A DNA stretch of 64,000 nt from Candidatus Salinicoccus stercoripullorum (GTDB lineage: Bacteria; Bacillota; Bacilli; Staphylococcales; Salinicoccaceae). The stretch lies in the NCBI GenBank assembly GCA_019113295.1, contig DXHR01000001.1, positions 17,418 through 81,417 of the forward strand. The letters are read 5' to 3'. The first letter of the stretch is position 1. Every line of letters starts with the position of its first letter. This document shows positions 51,626-61,592 of this stretch, piece after piece. The notes under the pieces were generated by a model. It did not search any database, was not told where the DNA came from, and saw nothing but the letters and a program-made list of their open reading frames with translations. The position numbers and the translations under genes are program-made.

Positions 51626-53194
51626 TTATTTCTCTTCTTTAAGAATTCTTACTGTTTCATCAAATTCTGCTGCGACCTCTTCAGTAACACCTCTATCCTG
51701 CGTCATCTTACTTACAATGATAGCTGCAAGTGTTGAAACAATGACGCCCGGAATCATTTCATAGAGCTCGGTGCCGAAAGTGCCCGCCGCAATCCAGATG
51801 ATAACTGTTGCTGCACCGCCCACGATTGCTGCTATCGCACCTGAACGCGTCATACCTTTCCAGTGCAGGGATAGCACGACGAGGGGACCGAATGCCGCAC
51901 CGAATCCTGCCCATGCGTTTGCAACAATGCTCAGGATTACGGATTCATCATCCCACGCGATGAGGATGGCGACAAGTGCAACAAAGACAACGGACAGTCT
52001 ACCCATGAGAACGAACAGCTTGTCCAGTTCTTCATCGGATTTTGTCTCTTTTCCGATTACTTTGGCACGGATCAATTTATAGAAGTCCTGTACAAGTGAA
52101 CTTGATGTGACGAGAAGCTGTGAAGAAATCGTGCTCATGATCGCTGCAAGGATTGCTGCCAGGAAGAATCCGCCGATCAATGGATGGAAGAGCACCTGGC
52201 TCATAAGGATCAGAATGGTTTCAGGATCGGCTACAGCGTGACGTGTAGCGTCTGTAAAAGCAATACCTAAAAGGCCTGTCAGACAAGCCCCGATCAGCGA
52301 AACCGCCATCCACGTTATTCCGATTCTGCGAGCCTGTGGAATAATCTTGTGTGATCTGATTGACATGAAACGGACGATGATATGTGGCTGGCCGAAATAT
52401 CCGAAGAACCAGGCCAGGTTACTCAGAATCGTGATGAATGAAACACCGCTGATGAACGATAGATAATTGATGTCAGCCAGTGCTCCGAGCTCCTCGATCC
52501 TGACGAAAGGCTCAATGCCCTGTCCTGTCAGATTCATCCATGTCACAATCGGGATTAACACAATTGCGATGAACATGATCGTACCCTGGAAGAAATCAGT
52601 CAGGCTGACTGCCAGATACCCTCCGAAGAACGTATAGACGACGACCACGGCGGCAGTGACAAATAATCCCCAGTGATAAGGAAGATCAAATGCACTCTGG
52701 AAAAGCTTCCCTCCGGAAACCATCCCACTCGCTGTATAAACAGCGAAGAAAATGACGATAACAAGACCTGAAACAATTTTAAGTATATGACTGTTGTCTC
52801 TGAACCTGTTTTCGAAAAAGTCTGGAAGCGTAATCGAATCTTTCGATACTTCCGAGTAGACACGCAGCCTTGGCGCCACGATCCAATAGTTTACATAGGC
52901 CCCGGCTGTAAGACCGATTGCAATCCATACACTGGACAGGCCGACACTGTACATACTTCCCGGAAGACCCATCAGCATCCACCCGGACATGTCCGAGGCT
53001 CCGGCAGACAGTGCGGTCACCCATGGACCGATGTTGCGTCCACCCAGCATGTACTCGTTGAGATTCGATGTAGACTGTTTGTAGGCATAATAGCCGATCA
53101 GAATCAGAATCAGAAAGTATACAGCCATCATGGAGTATTGTTCCCAACCAGCTGTAAAGGTGAACTCTGAACTTAATGCTGCATTTAGAATCAT
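51626..53194 (-). CDS. putP: sodium/proline symporter
   Basis: A 522-residue solute:sodium symporter with 13 helices. Helix 2 carries [17 protein letters not shown], with the sodium-site Ser/Asp pattern typical of PutP, and [15 protein letters not shown] lies near residue 270. In staphylococci the gene stands at this place, between camS and gatC. GGGGAGGAG precedes the ATG. A 9-bp palindrome is present in its leader. Proline uptake serves nutrition and osmoprotection. Confidence 0.94.
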   Translation of the reverse strand: MILNAALSSEFTFTAGWEQYSMMAVYFLILILIGYYAYKQSTSNLNEYMLGGRNIGPWVTALSAGASDMSGWMLMGLPGSMYSVGLSSVWIAIGLTAGAYVNYWIVAPRLRVYSEVSKDSITLPDFFENRFRDNSHILKIVSGLVIVIFFAVYTASGMVSGGKLFQSAFDLPYHWGLFVTAAVVVVYTFFGGYLAVSLTDFFQGTIMFIAIVLIPIVTWMNLTGQGIEPFVRIEELGALADINYLSFISGVSFITILSNLAWFFGYFGQPHIIVRFMSIRSHKIIPQARRIGITWMAVSLIGACLTGLLGIAFTDATRHAVADPETILILMSQVLFHPLIGGFFLAAILAAIMSTISSQLLVTSSSLVQDFYKLIRAKVIGKETKSDEELDKLFVLMGRLSVVFVALVAILIAWDDESVILSIVANAWAGFGAAFGPLVVLSLHWKGMTRSGAIAAIVGGAATVIIWIAAGTFGTELYEMIPGVIVSTLAAIIVSKMTQDRGVTEEVAAEFDETVRILKEEK

Positions 53195-53220
53195 TGTATA
53201 AATCTCCTCCCCTTAGCCAC

Positions 53221-53243
53221 AATACAAAAACTGGTTTTGTATT
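53221..53243 (-). promoter_or_regulatory. palindrome in the putP upstream region
   Basis: AATACAAAA (53221-53229) and TTTTGTATT (53235-53243) are perfect arms around a 5-base centre, 27-49 bases before the putP start. It may be an operator or a weak attenuator. The rest of the 290-base gap to gatC is AT-rich; an extended -10 for gatC (TGATAAAAT, 53447-53455) is the only other element I see. Confidence 0.5.
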
Positions 53244-53488
53244 GCAAACTGAATTTGTGAAATTATTGCACCCAACACGCTATACCCCTTGATATCATAA
53301 CGATCCCGCCGGATAAAATTACACAACTTAATTATACTACATAGATTTTTGATTACAATGAATGTTTAGAAAATAATGGTAAAATAATACATTTTTATGT
53401 TGTATAAGGCGAAAATAGTCATTAAATAGATTTTTAGCAGGATATTTGATAAAATTTAAATGTTCTAATTAGAATTGGAGGGAACGGA

Positions 53489-53779
53489 ATGTCTGAGATT
53501 ACTAAAGAAACGGTGAAGCATGTTGCCAATCTTGCAAGGATCGAGCTTGAAGATGAAAAGGCGGCGGAAGCATTTACCAAGGAGCTTGACGGAATTGTCA
53601 ACTATGCACATCTTCTGGATGACCTGGACCTCAGCTCCACAGAGCCGATGTTCCACGCGCTGGACTTGAATAACGTGCTTCGTGAAGACAAAGTGGCAGA
53701 GCCGCTCACACAGGAAGATGCACTGAAGAATACCAAGTCAACGAAAGATGGCTACTTCAAAGTGCCGAAAATGTTATAG
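53489..53779 (+). CDS. gatC: aspartyl/glutamyl-tRNA amidotransferase subunit C
   Basis: A 96-residue subunit that holds GatA and GatB together in the transamidosome converting Glu-tRNA(Gln) and Asp-tRNA(Asn). Typical start [20 protein letters not shown] and middle [17 protein letters not shown]-terminal [26 protein letters not shown]. First of gatCAB; 11 bases before gatA. Confidence 0.96.
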   Translation: MSEITKETVKHVANLARIELEDEKAAEAFTKELDGIVNYAHLLDDLDLSSTEPMFHALDLNNVLREDKVAEPLTQEDALKNTKSTKDGYFKVPKML

Positions 53780-53790
53780 GGAGGTTTAAC

Positions 53791-55266
53791 GTGAATATTC
53801 ATGAGCTGACAGTTGAAGAACTGTATGAAAAGATACAAGAGAAAGAGATAAAGCCCTCGGAAGTTGTGGGTGCGCTGTTCGACAGGATCGAGGCGTCTGA
53901 TGAGACAATCGGTTCTTTTTTATTTGTCAATAAAGAAGAAGGACTGAAGCGGGCGGAGGAGCTGGACCGTCTGCAGGCGGAAGATAAGATGGATGGTGCG
54001 TTGTTCGGTATCCCGATGGGGATCAAGGACAACATCTGTACCAAGGATATACTGACGACATGCGCGAGCCGCATGCTGGAAGATTTCAACCCGGTCTACG
54101 ATGCAACCGTCATGGACAAGCTGAATGGAGAAAATCCGGTGATGATGGGCAAGCAGAATATGGATGAGTTTGCGATGGGCGGTTCCACTGAGAACTCCTA
54201 TTTCAAACCTGCACGCAACCCTTGGGATACGAAAGCAGTGCCGGGGGGGTCGTCAGGCGGGTCTGCAGCAGCTGTTGCAGCCGGGTATGTACCATTCTCA
54301 CTCGGTTCCGATACAGGCGGTTCCGTACGCCAGCCGGCTGCATTCTGCGGCGTTGTGGGCATGAAGCCGACATATGGACGTGTTTCAAGGTACGGTCTTG
54401 TGGCATTTGCATCTTCATTGGACCAGATCGGCCCGATTACACGCAATGTCAGGGATAATGCAAAAATCCTTGAAATCATTTCGGGCAGCCACGGCAAGGA
54501 CTCAACAAGTATGCCCGGTGTCGAAGCGGAATTCCTTGAAGGCATTGATCGAGATCTGAGCGGTATGAAGATTGCACTTCCGAAGGAATTCATCGGCGAA
54601 GGCATCGATGACGAAGTAAGTGAATCTGTCAAAAGATCGGCTGAAATATTCGAGTCGCTCGGCGCAACGGTGGAGGAAGTCTCCATCCCGCATACCAGAT
54701 ACGGCGTCAGCGCGTATTATTTGATAGCATCCAGTGAGGCGAGTGCGAACCTGGCGAGATTTGACGGCATCCGTTACGGCTATAAGGCTGAAGGGGCGGA
54801 AACGCTTGAAGAGCATTATAAGAAAACGCGTTCCGAAGGATTCGGTTCCGAAGTTAAACGCAGGATCCTCCTGGGAACTTTCGTACTCAGTGCCGGCCAT
54901 TATGATCAGCACTACATCAGGGCGCAGAAATTGCGCAGCCTTCTTGAAGGTGAAATGAAACAGTTATTCTCTGAATACGATCTTATCATTGGACCGACGA
55001 CACCGACGGCGGCATATGACATCGGTGAGAAGAGTGATGACAGCCTGCAGATGTACAAGGATGACATTCTGACAGTACCCGCGAATCTGACAGGCATGCC
55101 CGCACTCTCCATTCCGAGCGGCCTTTCCAGGGATGGACGTCCGATCGGTCTGCAGCTCATCGGCAATCATTTTGATGAGAAGAAAATATATAATGCGGCA
55201 TTCAAATTCGAAGAGAAGTTCAATCTTCATGAAGAATTGAAAAAGCTGCAGCTGGAGGTGCGATGA
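53791..55266 (+). CDS. gatA: aspartyl/glutamyl-tRNA amidotransferase subunit A
   Basis: A 491-residue amidase-signature enzyme that releases ammonia from glutamine. The Ser-cisSer-Lys triad lies in [12 protein letters not shown] (Lys), [14 protein letters not shown] and [21 protein letters not shown] start at 53791 with GGGAGG upstream. Its stop overlaps the start region of gatB, consistent with coupled synthesis. Confidence 0.96.
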   Translation: MNIHELTVEELYEKIQEKEIKPSEVVGALFDRIEASDETIGSFLFVNKEEGLKRAEELDRLQAEDKMDGALFGIPMGIKDNICTKDILTTCASRMLEDFNPVYDATVMDKLNGENPVMMGKQNMDEFAMGGSTENSYFKPARNPWDTKAVPGGSSGGSAAAVAAGYVPFSLGSDTGGSVRQPAAFCGVVGMKPTYGRVSRYGLVAFASSLDQIGPITRNVRDNAKILEIISGSHGKDSTSMPGVEAEFLEGIDRDLSGMKIALPKEFIGEGIDDEVSESVKRSAEIFESLGATVEEVSIPHTRYGVSAYYLIASSEASANLARFDGIRYGYKAEGAETLEEHYKKTRSEGFGSEVKRRILLGTFVLSAGHYDQHYIRAQKLRSLLEGEMKQLFSEYDLIIGPTTPTAAYDIGEKSDDSLQMYKDDILTVPANLTGMPALSIPSGLSRDGRPIGLQLIGNHFDEKKIYNAAFKFEEKFNLHEELKKLQLEVR

Positions 55267-56696
55267 TGCATTTCGAAACAGTAATCGGACTTGAAGTCCA
55301 TGTTGAACTTAAAACGAATACGAAGATGTTCTCTGATGCGCCTGCACACTTCGGTGCCGGGCCAAACTCCAATCTGAGTGTCGTGGATCTTGCCTATCCG
55401 GGCACACTCCCGGTTCCGAACAAGGAAGCGGTCAACTTCGGTATGAAAGCAGCCATGGCGCTCAACATGGACATCGCTGATGTTACAAAATTCGACCGTA
55501 AGAACTACTTCTACCCGGATAATCCGAAAGCATATCAGATATCTCAATTCGACAAGCCGATCGGGGAGAACGGCTGGATTGATATTGAAGTGAATGGTGA
55601 AACGAAACGCATAGGGATCACCCGTCTCCATCTGGAGGAAGATGCCGGTAAATCCACGCACAAGGACGATCATTCACTCGTCGATCTGAACCGCCAGGGC
55701 ACACCGCTTGTGGAGATCGTTTCGGAGCCGGATATCCGTACGCCGGAAGAGGCATATGCATATCTTGAAAAACTCAAGGCGATTATCCAGTACACGGGCG
55801 TATCCGATGTGAAGATGGAAGAAGGTTCACTCAGATGTGATGCCAACATTTCACTGCGTCCGTACGGTCAGCAGGAATTCGGCACTAAAGCTGAACTCAA
55901 GAACCTGAACTCCTTCAACTTTGTGAGGAAAGGCCTTGAGCATGAGGAAAAACGCCAGGAGAAAGTCCTCATGAAGGGCGGTGCCATCGAGCAGGAAACA
56001 CGCCGTTTTGACGAAAAGACAGGCGAAACGATCCTCATGCGTATCAAGGAAGGTTCAGATGACTACAGATACTTCCCGGAACCTGACCTGGTTGAAATCC
56101 ACATCGATCAGGACTGGAAAGACAGGATCCGTAAAAGCATCCCGCTTCTTCCGGATGCACTCAAGGAAAAATACGTCAGCGAATATGAATTGCCTGCGTA
56201 CGATGCGCATGTTCTGACACTCAGAAAAGAGACTTCCGACTTCTTCAATGAGATGGTCGAGTCCAACCAGGCAGATGCAAAACTCGCATCCAACTGGCTG
56301 ATGGGCGGTGTTAGTGAGTACCTGAATAAAAACCAGGTGGAAATAAGCGACACGGCACTCACACCAAAAAACCTTTCAGACATGATCAAGCTCATCGAAG
56401 ACGGCACAATATCAAGCAAACAGGCTAAAAAGGTATTTGCTGTACTGGTTGAAAAAGGCGGAGATGCCCGGAAGACCGTCAAAGAACTTGGCATGGAACA
56501 GATTTCAGATCCGAAAATCCTCGGCGAAATGGTCACTGAAGTACTCGATGACAATGAGCAGTCCATCGAAGACTTCAAAAATGGGAAAGATCGTGCAATC
56601 GGCTTCCTCATCGGACAGATCATGAAGAAATCCAAAGGACAGGCCAATCCGAAAATGGTCAATCAGATCCTGCTCGAAGAAATCAACAAAAGATAG
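55266..56696 (+). CDS. gatB: aspartyl/glutamyl-tRNA amidotransferase subunit B
   Basis: A 476-residue subunit that activates and amidates the misacylated tRNA. Start [17 protein letters not shown], then [37 protein letters not shown], and a C-terminal YqeY-like tail domain ([20 protein letters not shown]). The GatA stop TGA shares its last base with this ATG; ATG at 55263 is also possible but only two bases from GGAGGTG. Followed by a terminator and the second repeat array. Confidence 0.96.
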   Translation: MHFETVIGLEVHVELKTNTKMFSDAPAHFGAGPNSNLSVVDLAYPGTLPVPNKEAVNFGMKAAMALNMDIADVTKFDRKNYFYPDNPKAYQISQFDKPIGENGWIDIEVNGETKRIGITRLHLEEDAGKSTHKDDHSLVDLNRQGTPLVEIVSEPDIRTPEEAYAYLEKLKAIIQYTGVSDVKMEEGSLRCDANISLRPYGQQEFGTKAELKNLNSFNFVRKGLEHEEKRQEKVLMKGGAIEQETRRFDEKTGETILMRIKEGSDDYRYFPEPDLVEIHIDQDWKDRIRKSIPLLPDALKEKYVSEYELPAYDAHVLTLRKETSDFFNEMVESNQADAKLASNWLMGGVSEYLNKNQVEISDTALTPKNLSDMIKLIEDGTISSKQAKKVFAVLVEKGGDARKTVKELGMEQISDPKILGEMVTEVLDDNEQSIEDFKNGKDRAIGFLIGQIMKKSKGQANPKMVNQILLEEINKR

Positions 56697-56710
56697 GTTT
56701 ATCATGGAGG

Positions 56711-56735
56711 CGCGCACCTGAAGGTGCGCGTTTTT
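56711..56735 (+). terminator. terminator of gatCAB
   Basis: CGCGCACC (56711-56718) pairs with GGTGCGCG (56723-56730) around TGAA; five T follow. Confidence 0.9.
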
Positions 56736-56750
56736 ATATTGGGGAGGGCA

Positions 56751-57200
56751 GGTCGCCTCGTCGTCTGATTTTCGTTGAGGTGAGGCATGCGGGGTCGCCT
56801 TATCGTTTCGGCTTCATTGATGTGAGAGGGGGGAGGTCACCTTATCGTTTCGGATTCATTGATGTGAGAGGGGGGAGGTCACCTTGACGTTTTCAGATCA
56901 TTGATGCGAGCCGAGGGGTCTTACCTTAACGTTTTTAATTCAATGAGGTAAGCTGTGGTACTACACATCATCGTCCGATTTTCATTAATGTGAAGCGGGT
57001 GGGATCACCTTAACGTTTCAGACTCATTGAGGTGAGAGGATGCTGCTCACATTATTGGTTTTTATTCATTGATGTGAGAGGGGGGATTATCGATATGGAA
57101 TCGAAAACAAGAGAGGCAGCAGCTCTTATCATGGATTGCCGATCGGTAATAAGAGAAGACCGTTTTTTATCTTCGAACCAAAAACGTCAATAAGAGAACA
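56751..57200. repeat. degenerate array of about ten 40-42-bp dyad repeats
   Basis: Units begin near 56751, 56794, 56836, 56878 and 56918 and continue less regularly to about 57200. The clearest pair is 42 bp apart and nearly identical: GTCACCTTATCGTTTCGG, then ATTCATTGATGTGAG, then a G-run. Each unit is an imperfect dyad of the form TCACCTTA...TGATGTGAG or TGAGGTGAG. Later units change the word to CTCTTAT/ATAAGAG (57123-57195). The words match the half-units of the 11.25-kb array. The stretch fills the gap between convergent genes and has no coding potential. Confidence 0.85.
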
Positions 57201-57225
57201 AGAATTCCAGCTTCCCGCCAACCAT

Positions 57226-57255
57226 AAAAGCACCGGACCCAATCGGGTCCGGCGC
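57226..57255 (-). terminator. terminator of the acidic exported protein gene
   Basis: GCACCGGACCC (57230-57240) pairs with GGGTCCGGCGC (57245-57255, one mismatch); on the minus strand TTTTAT follows. Confidence 0.85.
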
Positions 57256-57277
57256 CTCGTCGTCGTTTCTTCAATTT

Positions 57278-58027
57278 TTATTCGGTCATATACCCATAAA
57301 TGTTTTCTGCGATGATGCTTTCAGTTTCTGCTGTAAGGGTGCCGGCATCATAATCATAGAATTCACTGTCTGCTGCAACATCCTGGTTGTCGATGTAGAA
57401 GTAGTCGTTTTCTGAAAGGTACGTCTGATCTTCTGCAAGGACATTTGCGAGGTTTTCATGCTTATGGGCGTTCGGGTTGCCGAGGATGTATACGATTTTG
57501 CCGCTGTTGTATATATTCATGTAGGCGCTGGTAAGATTATCTATATCACGCTCTGGCAGGGCTTCGTCGTTGTAGTCCCTGATCTGCAGCGCATCCATGA
57601 TGACGGCATCGCTGTTTTCGCTCACTGTAAGTTCAGTCAAATCGACGGTGTTGGTATCTATATCGATGCGGTTGAACTCTATATGGTCACTTCCGAACTG
57701 CCCTGCAAGCGTTTCGATGAAATCATCTGTATAATACGAAGGGAGGAGAACGTCGATGATCAGCGCTTCATTATTTTCCACAGCCTGGGTGTAGCGTTCC
57801 TGCAGAGGTTCCTGGCTGAATGTAAGGTCTTCCCCATCGGCAGAATCACTGGATTTTCCATCTTCACCGGATGTTTCAGAGCCGCTGTCTTCATTGCTTT
57901 CCCCTGTTTCCTCCTGTCCGGTCCCGGAGATGATATCTGATTGATCAATATTCTGGCTCATGCCAAAGTTTACATACAGCCCTGCGGCAAATACGATGAG
58001 CAGTATGACTATTAATACATTTTTCAT
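57278..58027 (-). CDS. exported or anchored acidic protein of unknown function
   Basis: A 249-residue protein with an N-terminal hydrophobic segment (residues 4-22) and no lipobox. Residues 30-75 are a low-complexity Ser/Glu/Gly/Asp linker. The globular part has DVLLPSYYTDDFIETLAGQFG, DAVIMDALQIRDYND and KIVYILGNPNAHKHENL, spaced like an SGNH-hydrolase-type fold, but the usual GDS motif is missing. I would not assign activity. GGAGG precedes the ATG. The second repeat array lies just downstream. Confidence 0.65.
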   Translation of the reverse strand: MKNVLIVILLIVFAAGLYVNFGMSQNIDQSDIISGTGQEETGESNEDSGSETSGEDGKSSDSADGEDLTFSQEPLQERYTQAVENNEALIIDVLLPSYYTDDFIETLAGQFGSDHIEFNRIDIDTNTVDLTELTVSENSDAVIMDALQIRDYNDEALPERDIDNLTSAYMNIYNSGKIVYILGNPNAHKHENLANVLAEDQTYLSENDYFYIDNQDVAADSEFYDYDAGTLTAETESIIAENIYGYMTE

Positions 58028-58154
58028 GGTGTCCTCCTTGATATGGGATGTTCATACTTTCACTGGTATATGGTATAATATGAAAAATAAAAAAATTGTC
58101 AAATTAATTATACACAAATCTGTTTGTGAATGATATATATAGGAATGATAAACA

Positions 58155-58661
58155 ATGGATGACAGTTTATTATATGAAAAAGCATCAGAGTGTTATATTA
58201 AGGCGACCCTCGATATACTCAATCATTACAAATCGGTGGTGATGGAAGTTCATCATGTCGGGTCGACAAGTCTTGGTTCAGCTGCACTTCCCGGCGATAT
58301 AGATATACTGATGCTGGTCAAAAGCAGCAATTCGCTGAAAGAACTCCCCGGGCATATGATCGACGAGGGATACGAAATCGTCGAACAGGTCAGTCCTTAC
58401 TATAAGAGGGAGACGGTTCTCCGTTGCCCCTATGAAGAGTTCGCAGTGAATTTCATACTGATGGAGCACGGATCAAAGCGGAAGGATGACATTCTTTACT
58501 GCAGAGACTGCATCAATGGCAATCCGGCCTATGCTTCCCGGTTGAAAGAGATAAAAGATGATTATCTTGAATCCAGGATCAGCCGGGCTGAGTATCAGGC
58601 GAAAAAATCAAGGCTGTTCCTGGCCATCACCGATCAGCCGGGGGATGTCGAATTTGTATAG
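58155..58661 (+). CDS. GrpB/UPF0157 nucleotidyltransferase-fold protein
   Basis: A 168-residue GrpB-family protein with the nucleotidyltransferase core HHVGSTSLGSAALPGDIDIL near residue 33 and VNFILMEHGS near 98. It resembles KNTase-like enzymes, but no substrate is known for the family. AGGAATG is the RBS. Its 3' end overlaps the next small gene. Confidence 0.83.
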   Translation: MDDSLLYEKASECYIKATLDILNHYKSVVMEVHHVGSTSLGSAALPGDIDILMLVKSSNSLKELPGHMIDEGYEIVEQVSPYYKRETVLRCPYEEFAVNFILMEHGSKRKDDILYCRDCINGNPAYASRLKEIKDDYLESRISRAEYQAKKSRLFLAITDQPGDVEFV

Positions 58662-58821
58662 GTTCTTGTTCGTTCTGAACTTTGTCCTTATCGCTCTCAT
58701 GATTTTCATGTCCACGCTCGACATGTCTGTCCTGACCCGGATATTGCAGATTGTTGTGTTTTTACTCAGTGTCTATCTGTTTTACACATATTCAAAACAT
58801 GAAATTAGGAGAAAGAAATGA
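58645..58821 (+). CDS. small two-helix membrane protein upstream of dagK
   Basis: A 58-residue hydrophobic protein with two helices (about residues 5-22 and 30-48) and a basic tail (KHEIRRKK). The ATG at 58645 is almost fused to GGGGG; TTG at 58654 has better RBS spacing and would give 55 residues. It overlaps the GrpB-like gene by 17 bases and dagK by four (ATGA), so it looks like a coupled member of the dagK transcript. Function unknown. Confidence 0.6.
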   Translation: MSNLYRFLFVLNFVLIALMIFMSTLDMSVLTRILQIVVFLLSVYLFYTYSKHEIRRKK

Positions 58822-59744
58822 AAACTGCGAGAATCATATACAACCCGACCTCCGGCAGAGAGATATTCAAAGAATCACTGGCAGCTGTGCTTGAACGGTT
58901 GGAGATAAATGGATATGTTACGAGTGCGCACGCGACCACCGGAGAGGGGGATGCGGTTTCTGCTGCCGCGAAAGCATGTGAAATGGATTTCGACCTCATC
59001 ATTGCCGCAGGCGGGGACGGGACGGTCAACGAAGTGATAAACGGCATGGCCGATTTTGAGGATCGCCCGGAACTCGGCATCGTGCCGATGGGGACTGTGA
59101 ACGATTTTGCCAGAGCGCTGCATATCCCACCCCGGATACTGGATGCGATTGACACGATTGTGGACGGCAGGACCGCCCGGATCGATCTGGGGCGGATGAA
59201 CAGCAAATATTTTATGAATATCGGCGGGGGCGGAAAGATTACCGCGGTTTCCTACGAGGCGCCGAGCAAACTGAAGGCCATCATCGGGCCGCTTGCCTAT
59301 TACGTCAAGGGAATTGAAATGCTTCCCCAGATCAGAAGCTCCAATGTGAGGATTGATTATGACGGGAATATTTTTGAAGGAAAGGTCATGCTGTTCCTGC
59401 TCGGACTCACCAATTCGATCGGCGGTTTCGACAAACTGGTGCCGGAGGCGGAGCTCAATGATGGCTATTTTTCCCTGATCATCGTGGAGGAGGCAAGCCT
59501 TGCTGAACTCGGTCATATATTGACCCTGGCCACGAGGGGTGAACATCTGAGACATCCCAAAGTCCATGTGTACAAAGCGCAGGATGTCCATATCTCCTCC
59601 TACGAGGAAGTGCAGCTCAACCTGGACGGCGAATTCGGTGGGGTTCTGCCGGCACATTTCGAAAATATGAAAGAGCATCTGGAAGTCAGGGTGCCGGAAA
59701 CATTCTACAGAGTACATATACAAAAAGACTTACACGGCTATTAA
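58818..59744 (+). CDS. dagK: diacylglycerol kinase (DgkB/DagK type)
   Basis: A 308-residue soluble lipid kinase that returns diacylglycerol from lipoteichoic acid synthesis to phosphatidic acid. Typical are RIIYNPTSGREIFKE at the start, the DAGK loop IAAGGDGTVNEVINGMA near residue 63, GIVPMGTVNDFARAL near 93 and LNLDGEFGG near 275. RBS AGGAG. In staphylococci dagK stands between gatCAB and rlmCD, as here. Confidence 0.94.
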   Translation: MKTARIIYNPTSGREIFKESLAAVLERLEINGYVTSAHATTGEGDAVSAAAKACEMDFDLIIAAGGDGTVNEVINGMADFEDRPELGIVPMGTVNDFARALHIPPRILDAIDTIVDGRTARIDLGRMNSKYFMNIGGGGKITAVSYEAPSKLKAIIGPLAYYVKGIEMLPQIRSSNVRIDYDGNIFEGKVMLFLLGLTNSIGGFDKLVPEAELNDGYFSLIIVEEASLAELGHILTLATRGEHLRHPKVHVYKAQDVHISSYEEVQLNLDGEFGGVLPAHFENMKEHLEVRVPETFYRVHIQKDLHGY

Positions 59745-59747
59745 GTC

Positions 59748-59773
59748 AAAAGATCCCGCAAGGGATCTTTTTT
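59748..59773 (+). terminator. terminator of dagK
   Basis: AAAGATCCC pairs with GGGATCTTT around GCAA and is followed by T's. Confidence 0.9.
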
Positions 59774-59853
59774 AATGGTTTCCCTCTGGGATGCAGGGGG
59801 TATAACTGAGATACATCGCGTCAGAGAGTGCATAAGTGTGATGGAGGTCAGGG

Positions 59854-60483
59854 GTGTCGTATATGTTTGGAATATCCGAACTGATTTCTCTCGTAATATC
59901 AATATTTTTCATATTGCCCGTCATTGTGATGCTCAGGGAAATTGGATATCTGTGCGCAGCGACGCTGCTTGGTGCGAAAAATCCGAGGATCACCCTCGGG
60001 GCAGGCCCCCGGCTGTTCAAGATAGGTATATTTGATATGCGCAGGTATTATCATCTGTACAGCTGGTTCTCCTATGACAGTATGAGATGGAATGGGAAGT
60101 TTTCCCACATTTTCCTCTATCTCAGTCCCATCATGATCAATGTGTGCGCCGGGGTGATAATAAACGCGCTGCTCGCCAATGGTTATCTGGCGGAGTATGA
60201 TACTTTCTGGAACCGCTTCATATTCTATGCATTCTATTATGTGCTGTTTGACTCGATACCTATGAAGACGCTGAACGGCATGCCGAACAATGGCATGATC
60301 CTTTACGATCTCATCAGGTTCGGCAAAAGGGTGGACCATAACAAAACGCCATTCCTTCCGACAACAGATGGCATTGAGGAAAGCTATCAGGATGAAATGT
60401 ATCAAGTCGACCGGAATATCAGAGAAGAAAAGGACAGGAAGATAAAAATGAAGGAAGATAAAAAGAAAAAGACGAAACGATAA
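59854..60483 (+). CDS. membrane protein resembling a site-2 protease, zinc motif absent
   Basis: A 209-residue membrane protein with three or four helices and a very basic C-terminal tail (DKKKKTKR). The first helix runs into MLREIGYLCAATLLGAKNPRITLGAGPRLFKIG, placed like HELGHxxxA and the following strand of M50 proteases (shown as REIGYLCAATLLGA). The two zinc His are Arg and Tyr, so it is probably not a protease. GTG at 59854 has GGAGG six bases upstream. Function unknown; a scaffold or pseudoprotease is inference. Confidence 0.7.
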   Translation: MSYMFGISELISLVISIFFILPVIVMLREIGYLCAATLLGAKNPRITLGAGPRLFKIGIFDMRRYYHLYSWFSYDSMRWNGKFSHIFLYLSPIMINVCAGVIINALLANGYLAEYDTFWNRFIFYAFYYVLFDSIPMKTLNGMPNNGMILYDLIRFGKRVDHNKTPFLPTTDGIEESYQDEMYQVDRNIREEKDRKIKMKEDKKKKTKR

Positions 60484-60517
60484 AGCATCCGCGGACCAGA
60501 GGCCGAAGATGCTTTTT
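60483..60517 (+). terminator. terminator after the M50-like gene
   Basis: AAGCATC (60483-60489) pairs with GATGCTT (60508-60514), with an inner CGG/CCG pair and T's after it. Confidence 0.75.
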
Positions 60518-60528
60518 ACAATATCAAT

Positions 60529-61314
60529 CTATCCGTCATACTCTGGATTTCGGTGCGACGGATACAGGCTCAATCCGCCGTCAGCGACAATGGACTGGCC
60601 GGTGATGTAGACCGACTCATCCGATGCCATGAATGCCGCGATATTTGAAATGTGCTCAGGTTCTGCAACGAAACCCATAGGCACGAAATCATCCGCACCT
60701 TCCTTCTCTTCGGGGTTGGAGAAGAAATCCTCGTTGATCGGCGTGTTCACACTTCCCGGTGCAATATTGTTTACACGGATGCCGAGTCTCGAGTATTCGA
60801 GGGCAAGCGTTTGTGTCAGCAGTTTCACGCCGCCTTTGCTCGCAGTGTAATGCGCATAATGGGGCCAGGGAATGATTTCATGGACGCTCGATATGTTGAT
60901 GATGCTGCCTTTCCTGCCGGTGTCCAGAAAATGTCGGATTACTTCTTTGGAACCAATGAAGACACCGCGCAGATTTGTACTGATCACATTGTCGAAATCG
61001 TCGACTGACAATTCATGGCTCGGTACATCTGCCTGGATGCCGGCATTGTTGACCATGACATCGACACCGCCGAAATGGTCTACTGCTTCTCTGACCAGAG
61101 CGATCACTTCTTTTTCTTCAGTTACATCACATTTCATCGTTCTGACTCTGTCAGTATCGAGTGAAGCCACTATCTTATCCGCCGACCCGCTGTCACTGTG
61201 ATACGAAAACAATACGTTCATGCCTTCAGCGGCAAAACGTTCAACAATCGCTTTTCCGATTCCGCTGGAACCGCCGGTCACCACTGCAGTCCTGCCGAAC
61301 AGATCATTATACAC
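60529..61314 (-). CDS. SDR-family oxidoreductase (glucose 1-dehydrogenase-like)
   Basis: A 261-residue classical short-chain dehydrogenase. Cofactor motif TGGSSGIGKAIVERFAAEG near residue 12, NNAGIQ near 90, and the catalytic Ser-Tyr-Lys in INISSVHEIIPWPHYAHYTASKGG. Length equals Bacillus glucose dehydrogenase, but substrates of such SDRs vary widely. The start is taken as GTG at 61314 with GGTGA upstream, because the frame before it (open to 61491) lacks family similarity and crosses a plus-strand promoter. Confidence 0.82.
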   Translation of the reverse strand: MYNDLFGRTAVVTGGSSGIGKAIVERFAAEGMNVLFSYHSDSGSADKIVASLDTDRVRTMKCDVTEEKEVIALVREAVDHFGGVDVMVNNAGIQADVPSHELSVDDFDNVISTNLRGVFIGSKEVIRHFLDTGRKGSIINISSVHEIIPWPHYAHYTASKGGVKLLTQTLALEYSRLGIRVNNIAPGSVNTPINEDFFSNPEEKEGADDFVPMGFVAEPEHISNIAAFMASDESVYITGQSIVADGGLSLYPSHRNPEYDG

Positions 61315-61389
61315 ATGCTCACCACTTTCTGTTCTGATCTTTTGGACTATACCCGCTATTCGGCCTGATATGCCTCTTACTTCCCTATC

Positions 61390-61398
61390 TGCTATAAT
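61390..61398 (+). promoter_or_regulatory. extended -10 promoter upstream of a short frame and rlmCD
   Basis: TGCTATAAT is a consensus extended -10, 28 bases before a short RBS-preceded frame and about 195 bases before rlmCD. Confidence 0.55.
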
Positions 61399-61425
61399 GG
61401 AGCTGCTACATTTTCGAGGTGTCTT

Positions 61426-61512
61426 ATGAAGGCGACAGTATTTGCTGAGATATATGTCCATGGTTCCGTTTATCGATATGAACCTTTTCACGACAAAAGC
61501 GAAAAACTATAA
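61426..61512 (+). CDS. short open frame (28 residues), possible leader or remnant
   Basis: An ATG with GAGGTG five bases upstream and a good extended -10 promoter opens a 28-residue frame (MKATVFAEIYVHGSVYRYEP, then FHDKSEKL). It could be a leader peptide for rlmCD, a real small protein, or the preserved start of a deleted gene. A CTGAAG/CTTCAG dyad lies between it and rlmCD. No family recognised. Confidence 0.4.
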   Translation: MKATVFAEIYVHGSVYRYEPFHDKSEKL

Positions 61513-61592
61513 TACACAAGATCAGCCGATAAAGCATCTGAAGGAAACAGCTTCAGCCGCTGTGAAATCAATTTAGAGTAAGAGGGATGAAC

